A stretch of DNA of 64,000 nucleotides. It comes from Alistipes sp. Lineage in GTDB: Bacteria > Bacteroidota > Bacteroidia > Bacteroidales > Rikenellaceae. Every line of letters begins with the position of its first letter. Positions within the stretch are counted from its first letter, which is position 1. Location: positions 1-64,000 of the forward strand of contig JAJQED010000017.1 of NCBI GenBank assembly GCA_021201825.1, written 5' to 3'. Both the position numbers and the translations under genes were made by a program. Positions 8,320 to 17,714 of the stretch are shown here, piece after piece. The notes under the pieces are model-generated. The model was not told where the DNA came from. It did not search any database and was given only the letters and a program-made list of their open reading frames with translations.

Positions 8320-8358
8320 AATATTAGGTTTGTCCAAATATAGACAAAATTCCCATTA

Positions 8359-8395
8359 ATACGATGGGGAAGCCATACAGGCTTCCCCATCGTAT
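8359..8395 (-). terminator. Terminator hairpin of the fimbrial operon
   Basis: A perfect 16-bp inverted repeat (ATACGATGGGGAAGCC and complement) with a 5-base loop starts about 17 bases after the tip-gene stop. There is no long T run on the minus strand, so it may pause or protect the 3' end rather than act as a classic intrinsic terminator. Confidence 0.65.
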
Positions 8396-8411
8396 CATGC
8401 CTGAAGATCGA

Positions 8412-10619
8412 TCAATCCTCCCGGAGTACCACGTCCACGATCCATGCCCAAAGGTTGCCCATCATCACCTCGGCCGGATTGGCGGGGTCGATGGTGAGGG
8501 CCGCCGCGCTGGAGGTATCGATGTCGAGAAGATATCCTCCCGAGCCTGCATTGACGTTACTGTATATATCACAGTCCCCGCAAAGGATTATCCGGCGGTC
8601 GGGGTCTACCATCAGGGCGTAGTTGCCTCCGTTGCCGGTCAGCAACAAGGGCTGGAATCCGGCCGCCGCTGCCGCAGTGGGGTCTATCCCGCCGTAGGTA
8701 TCGTCCCGGCAGTTATAATCGAACGTATCGGGAAGCGTACCGAACGGCCCGTACCTTATGAAATCCGGTGCGTCGGTTCCTGCAAAGGTATAGTCTACTA
8801 CAGCGGTCTCGGGGACCCGGTTCAGGCCGAGCAGCGCCATTACGGTGTAGTTTGTTCCCGAGGTATTGTTCGCGGCCGTATTGTCGAACTGTACTATCAG
8901 CACCCGGTGCTCGTCTTCCTCGAGCCATTCGAGGATCGACTCGGCCTGTGCGGCCGTGGGATACCTGCCATAGGTAAGGTACAATACGTCGCTTCCCTGG
9001 TAATAATTCCGGGGCATGGTATTGTCCAGGCTCAAACCGGTAATATATATACCGTTCATATCCACGGTCTTACCGGGACCGAAATTCTGGGGTCCGTAAG
9101 CCAGCGTTCCGACAAGCATATAGCCCAGTCCCTGTGCACGTTCTCCCGGGGTGGGATTCCATCCGCTTCCTGTTACGAAATTACCCAGCGTGCCGATGTC
9201 AAGTGTGGAATTAAAAACACTTACCGCCCCGTTGCCGTAACTTGCCGGTCCTTGTGATACGGACAGCACTATGCGGAGCCGTCCGGCCGCGATGACCAGA
9301 TATTCGGTTTCGGCCGTAGCGGCATCGTATGCGGCGAGTGCCGTGAACGTAATTTCCGTGCCGTCGGAGGATATCGCGACGTTGAACAACCCGTCCGGAT
9401 CGTCGAAATCCTCCCCGAGGGTGATGTAGGTGCTCTCATCTGTTATATTGCCGTCCTCATCTCCCCAGTAAGCCCTGTAGGTGTCCAGACTGGTGTCCAC
9501 CCCGATACTGTCTTCGGAACCGGCCGCATATCCGAGCCGCACCGAACGGCGGGTTACCCCGAAATAGTCGTAATCGTCGAATACCATATCGAGGGTCACC
9601 TCGTCCCAGACCTGTATTTCGACCTCTATGCCCGTAGACGGGTTGACGGCCGCCTCGTCGTCCGTTGACCAGCCAGGAGCCAGCACCCCGGAGATATTGA
9701 ACCGGTAGAGGTGGTTCCGCAGGACCTGCCCGAACAGGGCGTCGTCCGGGTCGCCGCTATCGTCGTCCGGTATAAAATCCATCCGGTAATAGGTGGTCAC
9801 CGAACTTCCGTCATACAGGCCGCCAACTACCACCGATGTGGCCCCGAGCCGCCTGTCGGCCGCATCCGGTATGGCCGACTCGGGTATATATATCTGGTCG
9901 GTAAGCGAAGTGCCGGTAACGGCATAAGTACCGGTATCGACCGTTCCCGCCCCCGCAGGAACCGATGCGGTGCTTACCGAATTGTCCGTAAGTTCATCGG
10001 GGATAACCTGTATCTCATCCGTCGCCCGGTAGACTTTTACAGAGGTAAGGGTAAAGTTCGTAGCGGAATTATAAATATCCACCTTGGCCACGGAACGCAC
10101 CAGTACGGCATCGTCCACGGTAGTATCGGCCGTAAGCGCGGACAGGTCCACTACCCCGCTCATCGGCAGGACGTCATCGAAACCGGCCGAGGTATAGGCC
10201 ATAACTACGGCCTCTTTTACCTGGTCTTCCGTCATTCCGGCGGTAAGGCCGTTAAGGGCATCCGATGCGTTGGCTACCAGATAAAGCCTCAACGGGTTCG
10301 CCGAGGGCTGTAAACGTGCGAGAAATTCGTAGTCGTAATTATCCGAAGAGCTTCCGGCCGTCAGGGAATACCCACCTACGATGTACCGGTACACATAACC
10401 CGAGCCGGAATTCTCGAATACCAGAACGCTAATCTCGCTGACCTCTTCCTCCGCAACCGCCCGGGTACCCGTAGCCGAGGCACCGGGTGTATTGATTAGC
10501 AGCCGGAGCTTGACACCGGTGAAATCCTCATCCGGGCCCGTGGCCGGTTCCCTCGTGCAGGATACCGCCGCCAATGCAAGCAGGAATGCGGTCAATAGGT
10601 ATCTTATCTTTATCGCCAT
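8412..10619 (-). CDS. Fimbrial tip-type lipoprotein: FimA/Mfa-like N-terminus plus large C-terminal domain
   Basis: A 735-aa exported lipoprotein (signal to LALAAVSC) and the last gene of the fimbrial operon. Residues to about 350 resemble FimA/Mfa1-like subunits: GVKLRLLINTPGA, TRAVAEEEVSEISVLVF, then LRLYLVANASDAL. A BACON-like Ig segment follows near residues 370-480 (YLVIAAGRLRIVLSVSQG). The last 240 residues form a separate domain with alternating strand/helix pattern (DVLYLTYGRYPTAAQAESI, EDEHRVLIVQFD, then LLLTGNGGNYALMVDPDRR). That part resembles a GATase-like or VWA-like fold by eye only. Position and size suggest a tip adhesin. The ATG at 10619 is chosen because it starts the signal peptide. 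Confidence 0.75.
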   Translation of the reverse strand: MAIKIRYLLTAFLLALAAVSCTREPATGPDEDFTGVKLRLLINTPGASATGTRAVAEEEVSEISVLVFENSGSGYVYRYIVGGYSLTAGSSSDNYDYEFLARLQPSANPLRLYLVANASDALNGLTAGMTEDQVKEAVVMAYTSAGFDDVLPMSGVVDLSALTADTTVDDAVLVRSVAKVDIYNSATNFTLTSVKVYRATDEIQVIPDELTDNSVSTASVPAGAGTVDTGTYAVTGTSLTDQIYIPESAIPDAADRRLGATSVVVGGLYDGSSVTTYYRMDFIPDDDSGDPDDALFGQVLRNHLYRFNISGVLAPGWSTDDEAAVNPSTGIEVEIQVWDEVTLDMVFDDYDYFGVTRRSVRLGYAAGSEDSIGVDTSLDTYRAYWGDEDGNITDESTYITLGEDFDDPDGLFNVAISSDGTEITFTALAAYDAATAETEYLVIAAGRLRIVLSVSQGPASYGNGAVSVFNSTLDIGTLGNFVTGSGWNPTPGERAQGLGYMLVGTLAYGPQNFGPGKTVDMNGIYITGLSLDNTMPRNYYQGSDVLYLTYGRYPTAAQAESILEWLEEDEHRVLIVQFDNTAANNTSGTNYTVMALLGLNRVPETAVVDYTFAGTDAPDFIRYGPFGTLPDTFDYNCRDDTYGGIDPTAAAAAGFQPLLLTGNGGNYALMVDPDRRIILCGDCDIYSNVNAGSGGYLLDIDTSSAAALTIDPANPAEVMMGNLWAWIVDVVLRED

Positions 10620-10629
10620 AGTTGTCTGT

Positions 10630-11535
10630 TTACTTTCGCGGGACGGGTTCCACTCCTGCCGTGTCCCACGGGTCCACCGAAACATAGAATCCGTCGCTCT
10701 CGTCGAACAGGATATAGATGGGTACCGTGATCTCGTTAACTCCTTCCACGTTTATCCCGTTATCGGCAAGGAACTGTGCGAGGCCCACCGTCGCGATCAC
10801 TTCCCCCTCGTCCAAGTCGCGGACCTGCAGCTCTATCGGGTTGTCATTGCCGAAGCGCAACAGGTCGAACATGGCCTCGATCTCCCCCGTCGACGGCTCC
10901 CGGGTCCATTGCGGGTAGATCACCGAAGATTCACCCGTGGTATCCATCGCGAAATCGTAGCCGACGGCCACGTTGGTAAGGCTTATTATCCCCTTTCCTG
11001 TATCACCGGCGGAGATCACCCCCGTATAGTCCCCGATATGGACCTCCATATTAATATGGGCCGATACGAACATCACCGTATCGGTGGCCTCCCGGCGGCT
11101 TTCGATCGTAACCGTCCGCCGGCCGAAATAGAGCGGATCGAAGTCGGTAATGGTATCGCCCGCGAAGTATTGCCTCTGGTAAAGCCGCGCATCGGTAAGC
11201 GGGTCTGTCGTGGTAAACGAGGAATATCCGTCCACATTCCCCCAGCAGACGACCGTATAGGTCCCGTCGGCCAATTCCGGTACGATACCCTGATACCGGT
11301 CCAGCTCTGCCTCCGAAAGCACCCGGGCCAATACCTCCCGGCCGTCCATATCGTAGAAATAAACATCGACGCTCCCGATCTTCTCCCGGAATATATCCGT
11401 CGTCCCGTTACCGGGATAATAGAAAACCAGCCCGTAACCGCCCTCTGCAGGGCAGTCGTCCAGGTTCTCCTTTACACACCCCGCCAGCAGGCAGGCCAGC
11501 AGGGCGGCAAACAATCCGGTTCTCGACAGGGGCAT
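10630..11535 (-). CDS. FimB/Mfa2 family fimbrial anchor lipoprotein
   Basis: A 301-aa lipoprotein. Signal LFAALLACLLAGC is followed by VKENLDDCPAEGGYGLVF, the Mfa2/FimB hallmark with a second Cys-Pro after the lipid cysteine. DVYFYDMDGREVLARV is the first beta strand pair of the fimbrillin-like fold. Mfa2/FimB proteins end and anchor the fimbrial shaft in the outer membrane and limit its length. A GTG at 11541 and an ATG at 11535 are both possible; ATG is chosen. It is the middle gene of the operon, with gaps of 9 bases upstream and 10 bases downstream. Confidence 0.88.
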   Translation of the reverse strand: MPLSRTGLFAALLACLLAGCVKENLDDCPAEGGYGLVFYYPGNGTTDIFREKIGSVDVYFYDMDGREVLARVLSEAELDRYQGIVPELADGTYTVVCWGNVDGYSSFTTTDPLTDARLYQRQYFAGDTITDFDPLYFGRRTVTIESRREATDTVMFVSAHINMEVHIGDYTGVISAGDTGKGIISLTNVAVGYDFAMDTTGESSVIYPQWTREPSTGEIEAMFDLLRFGNDNPIELQVRDLDEGEVIATVGLAQFLADNGINVEGVNEITVPIYILFDESDGFYVSVDPWDTAGVEPVPRK

Positions 11536-11544
11536 CGCCACGTG

Positions 11545-12726
11545 TTATATGATAGGCGTTACGTTCACCGTTTCCCACTCGGCAACTTCAACATGCACCC
11601 AAACATTTATCGTTTCCGGTTCGGGGAACAGGTCCAGGTCGTCGTCCGAAAATTCGATAGCGGATATCTTATATATGGTATTCCTGTCGAACCTGGTCAG
11701 GTCCGTACCGCCCATCCGGAAGCCGGTAATGGTCAGGTACTGGTCTTCGAGGTCAGTCCCCCCGGAAGTGGTAACATCAGTGAGTTTGAGGATAATATGC
11801 GGCACCGGACTGGAATCCCCGAACACCTGGTAGGCCCAAACCCCGTTCACGGGAGTGAACGTGGCCTCGCCTCCGGTTATTACCGCCGGTGTATCCAGGT
11901 AGTCGAACATGGTCGTGTAATAATTATATGCGAAACTTGAATTGTCCACATCGTAAGCGTCCACGTCCGAACCGTTATTCATAGGTGCATACCCGTCCAT
12001 ATCGAGAGACAGGGGTGCTTTCTGGTAGTAATCGTTTATATAGATCCCATCGAGGGTGAAAGAACCGAACGTTCCGGTATATACGATCTCTTCGATCTCT
12101 ATCCTCGCCACAATGGGCGATATGGTAACGTTTGCATACTGGTCGTCCGCCGCCGGGGTGGCTTCGCCGTTCCATCCGTCGGAGTAGGTGCCGTAGGTTT
12201 GTAGTGCGGCCTGTCCGTCCATTACGGAAACGAGTCTGTCGATGCCCGTTACTCCGGTAACTGCCGGGTAGGAAACCTGCTGGATATCCAGCACTACGGC
12301 TTTGACCGCGCTCAACCGCCCCCCGATGTTCATGGGGAACGACGGGCCGTTATTCTCCTGGTCCACCGAATTGTAGTTCCCGACCACATATACCTGCGTC
12401 ACGGCCGTATTCACATCTTCCACGAGGTACCCCTCCTCGAGGTCCGAGATAGTTATATCCTGTCCGCTCGGCCCGGCGGTGATCACGTCATATATCAGCG
12501 GGTCTTCTTCGCCGTTGACGAAATAGACAATGGCCGTATAGAGTTCGGCCGAGGTATCGGTCGCGGTCGCCTCGTCGGCACGCGACTTCGGCGACGTATT
12601 TATCTTAAGGTATACCGTGGTTCCCTCTCCCGGTTTTACGGTAAGATCGCCCGGCTCCTTGCTCGAACAAGCCATCAGGACCAGGCACGATATGAAAACT
12701 GCGGATTTCAAAACTTTAGAGATCAT
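11545..12726 (-). CDS. Major fimbrillin, FimA/Mfa1 type
   Basis: A 393-aa lipoprotein precursor with lipobox CLVLMAC. The mature N-terminus contains TTVYLKINTSPKSRADEA; the Arg in this region is a plausible gingipain-like cleavage site before shaft polymerisation by donor-strand exchange, as known for FimA. Further support is the fimbrillin pattern AELYTAIVYFVNGEE and AVTQVYVVGNYNSV. The C-terminal strands INVWVHVEVAEWETVNVTPII include the W-x-x-V ending common to Bacteroidales fimbrillins. As first gene of the operon it is the likely shaft subunit. Roles are inferred from order and family. Confidence 0.85.
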   Translation of the reverse strand: MISKVLKSAVFISCLVLMACSSKEPGDLTVKPGEGTTVYLKINTSPKSRADEATATDTSAELYTAIVYFVNGEEDPLIYDVITAGPSGQDITISDLEEGYLVEDVNTAVTQVYVVGNYNSVDQENNGPSFPMNIGGRLSAVKAVVLDIQQVSYPAVTGVTGIDRLVSVMDGQAALQTYGTYSDGWNGEATPAADDQYANVTISPIVARIEIEEIVYTGTFGSFTLDGIYINDYYQKAPLSLDMDGYAPMNNGSDVDAYDVDNSSFAYNYYTTMFDYLDTPAVITGGEATFTPVNGVWAYQVFGDSSPVPHIILKLTDVTTSGGTDLEDQYLTITGFRMGGTDLTRFDRNTIYKISAIEFSDDDLDLFPEPETINVWVHVEVAEWETVNVTPII

Positions 12727-13026
12727 ATTCTGTCATTTTATGGATTTTCCACAATACCGATGCACTTTCTGTGCCACTGGAGGACAGGTTTGCAGTGTTA
12801 CGCACCCGGGGCCTGTCAATTTTCGGTCCGGGATATTTAATAACCGCTTAACAACCGCACCGCACCGGGGGCACACGCGTGCCGCTCGCAGCCCGGTTTA
12901 ACGGAAAATTAACCTTGCCATAAAAAACCGGTGATGTTTTAATCTCTTTTTGGTAACGGGAAGTTTAACCCTACTTAATATTAGCCGGGTAGATTTGCCC
13001 ACGGAAACAAGACTAACGTATACCCT
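12727..13026 (+). other. Divergent intergenic region, fimbriae / TonB receptor
   Basis: About 300 bases without a gene between two divergent operons. It holds the TonB-receptor promoter near its right end. No clear minus-strand promoter or invertible-promoter inverted repeats for the fimbrial operon are visible. Confidence 0.6.
12964..12997 (+). promoter_or_regulatory. Candidate promoter of the TonB receptor operon
   Basis: TAGATTTG at 12990-12997 fully matches TAnnTTTG. A TTTA at 12964 serves as a weak -33 box with 22-base spacing. It ends 29 bases before the ATG. Confidence 0.5.
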
Positions 13027-15897
13027 ATGAAGAACAAAGACCTTTTGAGGAAAACACTTTCCGTTTTATCCGCTTTATTACTGCTCCACTCGGCCGACCT
13101 GCGTGCCGGGTCCGTCACCGAAACGGAGGACGGGGTGCCGGGAATTTACGGCATCGTTCTCGACTCCCACTCCATGGAACCAATCATCGGGGCAAGCGTG
13201 ATCCTGTCCGGAACATATACCGGTACGGCTACCGATGCCCACGGCCATTTCTCTTTTCCCGGCCTCCGGCCCGGAGAGTACGCACTCGAAATAAGAATGC
13301 TTTCTTATAAGGATTTTATCTCTGACGGCATCACCCTACGGCAGGGCCAGCGGGTCGAGATCGAGGTACAGCTGACCGAGGAGGTAAGTACGCTCGACAA
13401 TGTGGTCGTAGTCGCCCACATGCCGGTCGGCACTGACGCAGGGCTATTGAATAGGATGCGGGCCTCCAATGTTGTTGCAAGCGGCGTGTCTTCCCAACAG
13501 ATAGCCCGTACGCAGGATAAGGACGCCTCGGAGGTGGTCAAAAGGATACCCGGCATCTCGATAATAGACGATAAGTTCGTGATAGTGCGCGGGCTTAACC
13601 AGCGCTATAACAACACCTGGATCAACGGCACCCCGGCACCCAGTTCCGACGCCGACTCCCGGGCATTCTCTTTCGACATCATACCCAGCTCCCAGATCGA
13701 AAATATAATGGTCGTCAAAACCCCGGCTGCCGAATACCCGGCCGATTACGCCGGGGGATTCGTAATGGTCCGCACCAGGATTGCCACCGAAAAGAACAAC
13801 TACCAGATATCCTACGGGACCGGAATAAACGACAAGACCCATTTCAAGGACTTCTATTACCTCAAAGGCAGCGGCACCGATTTCCTGGGCTTCGACAACG
13901 GCCTGAGGGATCTGAAGAACGTGCCGGCAAAGATTCTCGACACTGATATCGAAATAATCGACAGGGTCAGCCGTAACGGGTTCAACAACGACTGGCAGAT
14001 ACGCAAACGCAACCCCCTGCCCGACCAGAAACTAAATATGGCCCTGAACAACTCCTACGGCCTGAAGAACGGGGAAAGGCTGAACATGGCCCTCGCACTC
14101 AATTACAGCCTGATGTCCAAGACCATTACCGATATGCAGAACTCCCAGTTCGGGGTCTACAACGCCACGAACGACGCGCCCAATGAGAGGTTCTCCTATA
14201 CGGATAACGTATACACGACCGACGCAAGGCTGGGAGCGATGGCCAATTTTTCCTATACCACCCGGGGAGACAACGGCAGGGTAAGCATGTACGAATTCCG
14301 CAACATGGTGAACCAGCTGGGCCAGAACCGCTATACCAACCGTGAGGGAACGCGGAACATCAGCGGACTCTACCATGAATACCACGAGGAATTCCTGTAT
14401 CAGAGCCGTCTGGCCTACAACAGCCAGTTATCGGGTGACCACATGTTCGGCACGGCGGCGGAAGACCGCCTGGACTGGAACGTCGGTTACGCCTATTCCA
14501 ACCGCTACCAGCCCGACCGCAGGAAGATCGAAAAACAAAAAGACGAAACCAACAATATCGACGAGTATACCATCAATCCGGGTAAAGTCGAAAGGATATA
14601 TACTTGGCTCGACGAACACGGGGGCAGCGGATCGGTAAATTATAAACGCAATTTAAATATCGGGGCCCTAACCGGCATTAACTTCCGGGCCGGCCTGTTC
14701 GCAGACTTCAAGACACGCAAATACCGGACAAGGGATTTTGCCTATACATGGAACCTGAACAGCCAGATACTTCCCGTCGGAATAGGCTCACTACCTCTCG
14801 ATGAAATTTTCACGCAGCAGTACCTCGGCAACGACGGCATCCATATCCAGGACAATACGAAGAACACCAATAATTATAACGCCGAGAACCTTATCTCCGC
14901 AGCTTATGTGGCGGTGAACATCCCGGTCGATAAGTTTAATATTTACGCAGGCCTGCGTTTCGAGCGGACCGACATTACGGTTACCCATTTTTTGCAGGCA
15001 GGTACCGATGTCAACGAGAAAAAGGATTACGACTACAACAACCTTTTTCCCTCGTTCAACGCTTCATATGACATCAACGAAAATTCGCTCTTAAGGGCCG
15101 CTTACGGGATGACGGTGAACAGGCAGGAATTCCGCGAACTATCAACGTCGACCTATTACGACTTCGATATCTTCAGCTTCGTTACCGGTAATCCGGACCT
15201 TAAACAGGCCACGATCCATAACGCCGACCTGCGGTACGAATTATATCCATCGTCCGGGGAGGTGGTTAGCGTCGCCGTATTCTATAAATATTTCCGGAAC
15301 CCTATCGAATGGACCTATGTCGATGCCGGGGGATCGTACCAGTACAGTTTCACCAATGCCAACAGCGCCACCACTTACGGCATTGAGATCGACCTGCGGA
15401 AAAACCTGGCATTTATGGGACTGCGCGATCTGCTTTTCACCATGAATGCGGCCGTGATGCGAAGCCGCGTAAAGTTCGAGGACAAAAGCCAGGACCATAA
15501 CCGCCCGATGCAGGGACAATCACCCTACCTGGTAAACGGCGGTTTGTTCTACCAGCATAAGCAGGGGCTGTTCTCTGCCGGTGTTCTGTATAACCGTATC
15601 GGCAAGAGGATAGTGGGTCTCGGCAAGGTCCAGTCCTCCGACGGGGAATCGTTCAATAATAACCTGCCGGATATGTACGAACTGCCCCGCGACGCGGTCG
15701 ACGTGCTGGCCGGTGTGAAGCTAAGCCGGATATTCGACCTGAAGTTCGCCGCCCGTGACATTCTCGCCCAAAAAGTAGTATACCGACAGGAACCCAAATT
15801 CCTCGACAGTAACGGCAAAGTGCAGACCCGCAAGCAGTATCCCCGTTCGTACAAACCGGGCCGCAGTTTTTCCCTCACCCTTAACGCTACATTCTAA
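13027..15897 (+). CDS. TonB-dependent outer-membrane receptor with CarboxypepD_reg domain
   Basis: A 956-aa active transporter of the outer membrane. A signal peptide is followed by a carboxypeptidase-regulatory-like domain (GIVLDSHSMEPIIGASVIL to about residue 120). Next come a TonB-box-like stretch, the plug (EVVKRIPGISIIDDKFVIV, then NTWINGTPAPSS) and a 22-strand barrel ending in the aromatic-type SFSLTLNATF. The plug motif IVRGLNQRYNNTWING is typical of a receptor subgroup paired with a beta-helix lipoprotein rather than SusD. The substrate is unknown; such pairs are often suspected in metal or phosphate-linked uptake. The partner gene starts 31 bases downstream. Confidence 0.93.
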   Translation: MKNKDLLRKTLSVLSALLLLHSADLRAGSVTETEDGVPGIYGIVLDSHSMEPIIGASVILSGTYTGTATDAHGHFSFPGLRPGEYALEIRMLSYKDFISDGITLRQGQRVEIEVQLTEEVSTLDNVVVVAHMPVGTDAGLLNRMRASNVVASGVSSQQIARTQDKDASEVVKRIPGISIIDDKFVIVRGLNQRYNNTWINGTPAPSSDADSRAFSFDIIPSSQIENIMVVKTPAAEYPADYAGGFVMVRTRIATEKNNYQISYGTGINDKTHFKDFYYLKGSGTDFLGFDNGLRDLKNVPAKILDTDIEIIDRVSRNGFNNDWQIRKRNPLPDQKLNMALNNSYGLKNGERLNMALALNYSLMSKTITDMQNSQFGVYNATNDAPNERFSYTDNVYTTDARLGAMANFSYTTRGDNGRVSMYEFRNMVNQLGQNRYTNREGTRNISGLYHEYHEEFLYQSRLAYNSQLSGDHMFGTAAEDRLDWNVGYAYSNRYQPDRRKIEKQKDETNNIDEYTINPGKVERIYTWLDEHGGSGSVNYKRNLNIGALTGINFRAGLFADFKTRKYRTRDFAYTWNLNSQILPVGIGSLPLDEIFTQQYLGNDGIHIQDNTKNTNNYNAENLISAAYVAVNIPVDKFNIYAGLRFERTDITVTHFLQAGTDVNEKKDYDYNNLFPSFNASYDINENSLLRAAYGMTVNRQEFRELSTSTYYDFDIFSFVTGNPDLKQATIHNADLRYELYPSSGEVVSVAVFYKYFRNPIEWTYVDAGGSYQYSFTNANSATTYGIEIDLRKNLAFMGLRDLLFTMNAAVMRSRVKFEDKSQDHNRPMQGQSPYLVNGGLFYQHKQGLFSAGVLYNRIGKRIVGLGKVQSSDGESFNNNLPDMYELPRDAVDVLAGVKLSRIFDLKFAARDILAQKVVYRQEPKFLDSNGKVQTRKQYPRSYKPGRSFSLTLNATF

Positions 15898-15928
15898 CAC
15901 GACTAAACCTTTAATATAATTCAAAGAG

Positions 15929-17536
15929 ATGAAAAAGTTATTTTCAGTTCTATTTATCGCAACGGCCCTTTTTGCCGCCTGTTCGAGCGACGACGACAAA
16001 GGCGATAACACGCCCGATCCCACTGAAGAGGGCCTGGTATTTGTCGAAAACGGGGTATACTACCTCGGAAACGGCAACCAGAATTATTATGTTCCCAAGG
16101 GTGATTATTCCCTCGACGCTTCAAAGACCTATATAATACGCGGATGGGTATATATCGAAGACGGTTCCAGCATTACCATTCCTGCCGGCACGATCCTGAA
16201 AGGACAGTCGGCCAACGAACAGGCCGAAGGATCTTCCCTTATCATCCAAAGGGGAGGTAAGATCTACGCTCGAGGTACTGCCACCAACCCTATTGTTTTC
16301 ACTTCCGACAAGGAACCCGGGAAGCGTAAACCCGGCGACTGGGGAGGCGTGATCATCTGCGGCAAGGCTCCGAACAACCGGGGTAACAACATGCAGATAG
16401 AAGGAGGACCCACTTCCTACCACGGGGGCGACGATCCGGAAGACGACTCGGGCGTTTTCACCTACTGCCGTATAGAATTCGCCGGTTATCCGTTCGACAC
16501 CGATATGGAGATCAACGGTCTTACGCTGGGTTCGGTCGGCAATGGAACCGAAATGCACCACATACAGGTTTCATACAGCAACGACGACAGCTTCGAATGG
16601 TTCGGCGGTACCGTGAACTGTTCACACCTGGTTGCCTACCACGGCTGGGACGACGACTTCGATACCGACAACGGTTTCAGCGGAACCTTGCAGTACCTGC
16701 TCAGTGTTCGCCATCCCATGATCGCCGACCAGTCCCTATCGAACGGTTTCGAATCTGATAACTGGTCCGACGGCACCCGTGACCCGACCCCGATCACTTC
16801 GGCCAAATTCGCCAACGTCACCCTCGTAGGTCCCATCGGACAGGACGACGCTTTCTATAACCTCTCGGGCCAGGGCCAATATATCACTGCCGGCCACCTT
16901 TATCCGGACAACGGTTCGGGTGTGGGCCAGTACCAGGCCGGTATCCAGATCCGCCGCAGTTCCAACATTTCTATCTACAACACCCTGGTTATGGGTTGGC
17001 CCGTGGGCATGATGATCGACAACGATAAATACAGCGAAACACAGGAACTGGCAGCGGAGAACCCCAACCGCTTCGGCAACATCTTCTTTGCCGGTTATAC
17101 CGATAACAGCGCCGTTGCTTTCGACAACAACGCTCCCGGTGCAAGCCCGATACTGGGCAGCGACCGCAACAAGAGTTTCGCCGACTATTACAACAATAAC
17201 GGCCAGGCAGCAGACGACGATACAGGCAAGGTATCTTTCACCCACGACTTCATAATGAACACCATGCCCGGCGCCCGGCTTTTCTCTACCAACGCGGCGG
17301 TAGGCCTTAAAGACCCGGTGAGCGTGAAGAACGTAAGCCAGAACTCTTTCGACATCAATGCCGGCCAGAACTACGGGCCGACTTCCGGCAGTCCACTGGT
17401 CAGCGGCACGTTTACCCTACCGTCCGGTCTCGGCTTCAATGAACAAGGCAGCAATTTCGTGGGTGCATTCTCAAGCGAAACCGACAACTGGATGGCCGAC
17501 TGGACCGAATTCGATCCTCAGAACGCGGTATACTAA
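15929..17536 (+). CDS. Beta-helix-like surface lipoprotein paired with the TonB receptor
   Basis: A 535-aa lipoprotein (LFIATALFAAC, followed by an acidic SSDDDKGD export-like signal typical of surface lipoproteins). Repeated motifs suggest a right-handed beta-helix: GSSITIPAGTILKG, GKIYARGTATNPIVF and WGGVIICGKAPNN, then HIQVSYSNDDSFEWFGGT and CSHLVAYHGWDDDFDTDNG. The Asp-rich turns could bind cations, which is an inference. Homologues regularly follow this type of TonB receptor in Bacteroidota. No catalytic triad is evident. It ends with a terminator, closing a two-gene operon. Cell-surface location and partnership with the receptor are likely; the ligand is unknown. Confidence 0.82.
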   Translation: MKKLFSVLFIATALFAACSSDDDKGDNTPDPTEEGLVFVENGVYYLGNGNQNYYVPKGDYSLDASKTYIIRGWVYIEDGSSITIPAGTILKGQSANEQAEGSSLIIQRGGKIYARGTATNPIVFTSDKEPGKRKPGDWGGVIICGKAPNNRGNNMQIEGGPTSYHGGDDPEDDSGVFTYCRIEFAGYPFDTDMEINGLTLGSVGNGTEMHHIQVSYSNDDSFEWFGGTVNCSHLVAYHGWDDDFDTDNGFSGTLQYLLSVRHPMIADQSLSNGFESDNWSDGTRDPTPITSAKFANVTLVGPIGQDDAFYNLSGQGQYITAGHLYPDNGSGVGQYQAGIQIRRSSNISIYNTLVMGWPVGMMIDNDKYSETQELAAENPNRFGNIFFAGYTDNSAVAFDNNAPGASPILGSDRNKSFADYYNNNGQAADDDTGKVSFTHDFIMNTMPGARLFSTNAAVGLKDPVSVKNVSQNSFDINAGQNYGPTSGSPLVSGTFTLPSGLGFNEQGSNFVGAFSSETDNWMADWTEFDPQNAVY

Positions 17537-17565
17537 CTTGTTTCCCACAATTTTTTACCGTCCCG

Positions 17566-17593
17566 GGGACGCCTTTCCAAGGCGTCCCTTTTT
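17566..17593 (+). terminator. Terminator of the TonB receptor operon
   Basis: GGGACGCCTT and AAGGCGTCCC form a perfect 10-bp stem with a TCC loop, followed by TTTTT. It starts 29 bases after the stop codon. Confidence 0.88.
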
Positions 17594-17714
17594 ACCGGAT
17601 ACCGTAGGGTAAAAGAAATTTAACCGTATGACCGTTAAAACCGCAAAAATTTAATTACTTTGTACCTTGGTTGTTATACCAGCTGCTGCTTACAAACAAT
17701 TCATACAAACTACC

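Noticed and set aside
10492-11940. 482-aa plus-strand ORF
   Set aside because: Antisense shadow across the fimbrial operon.
12727-13026. Invertible (phase-variable) promoter for fimbriae
   Set aside because: No paired inverted repeats or recombinase gene is visible.
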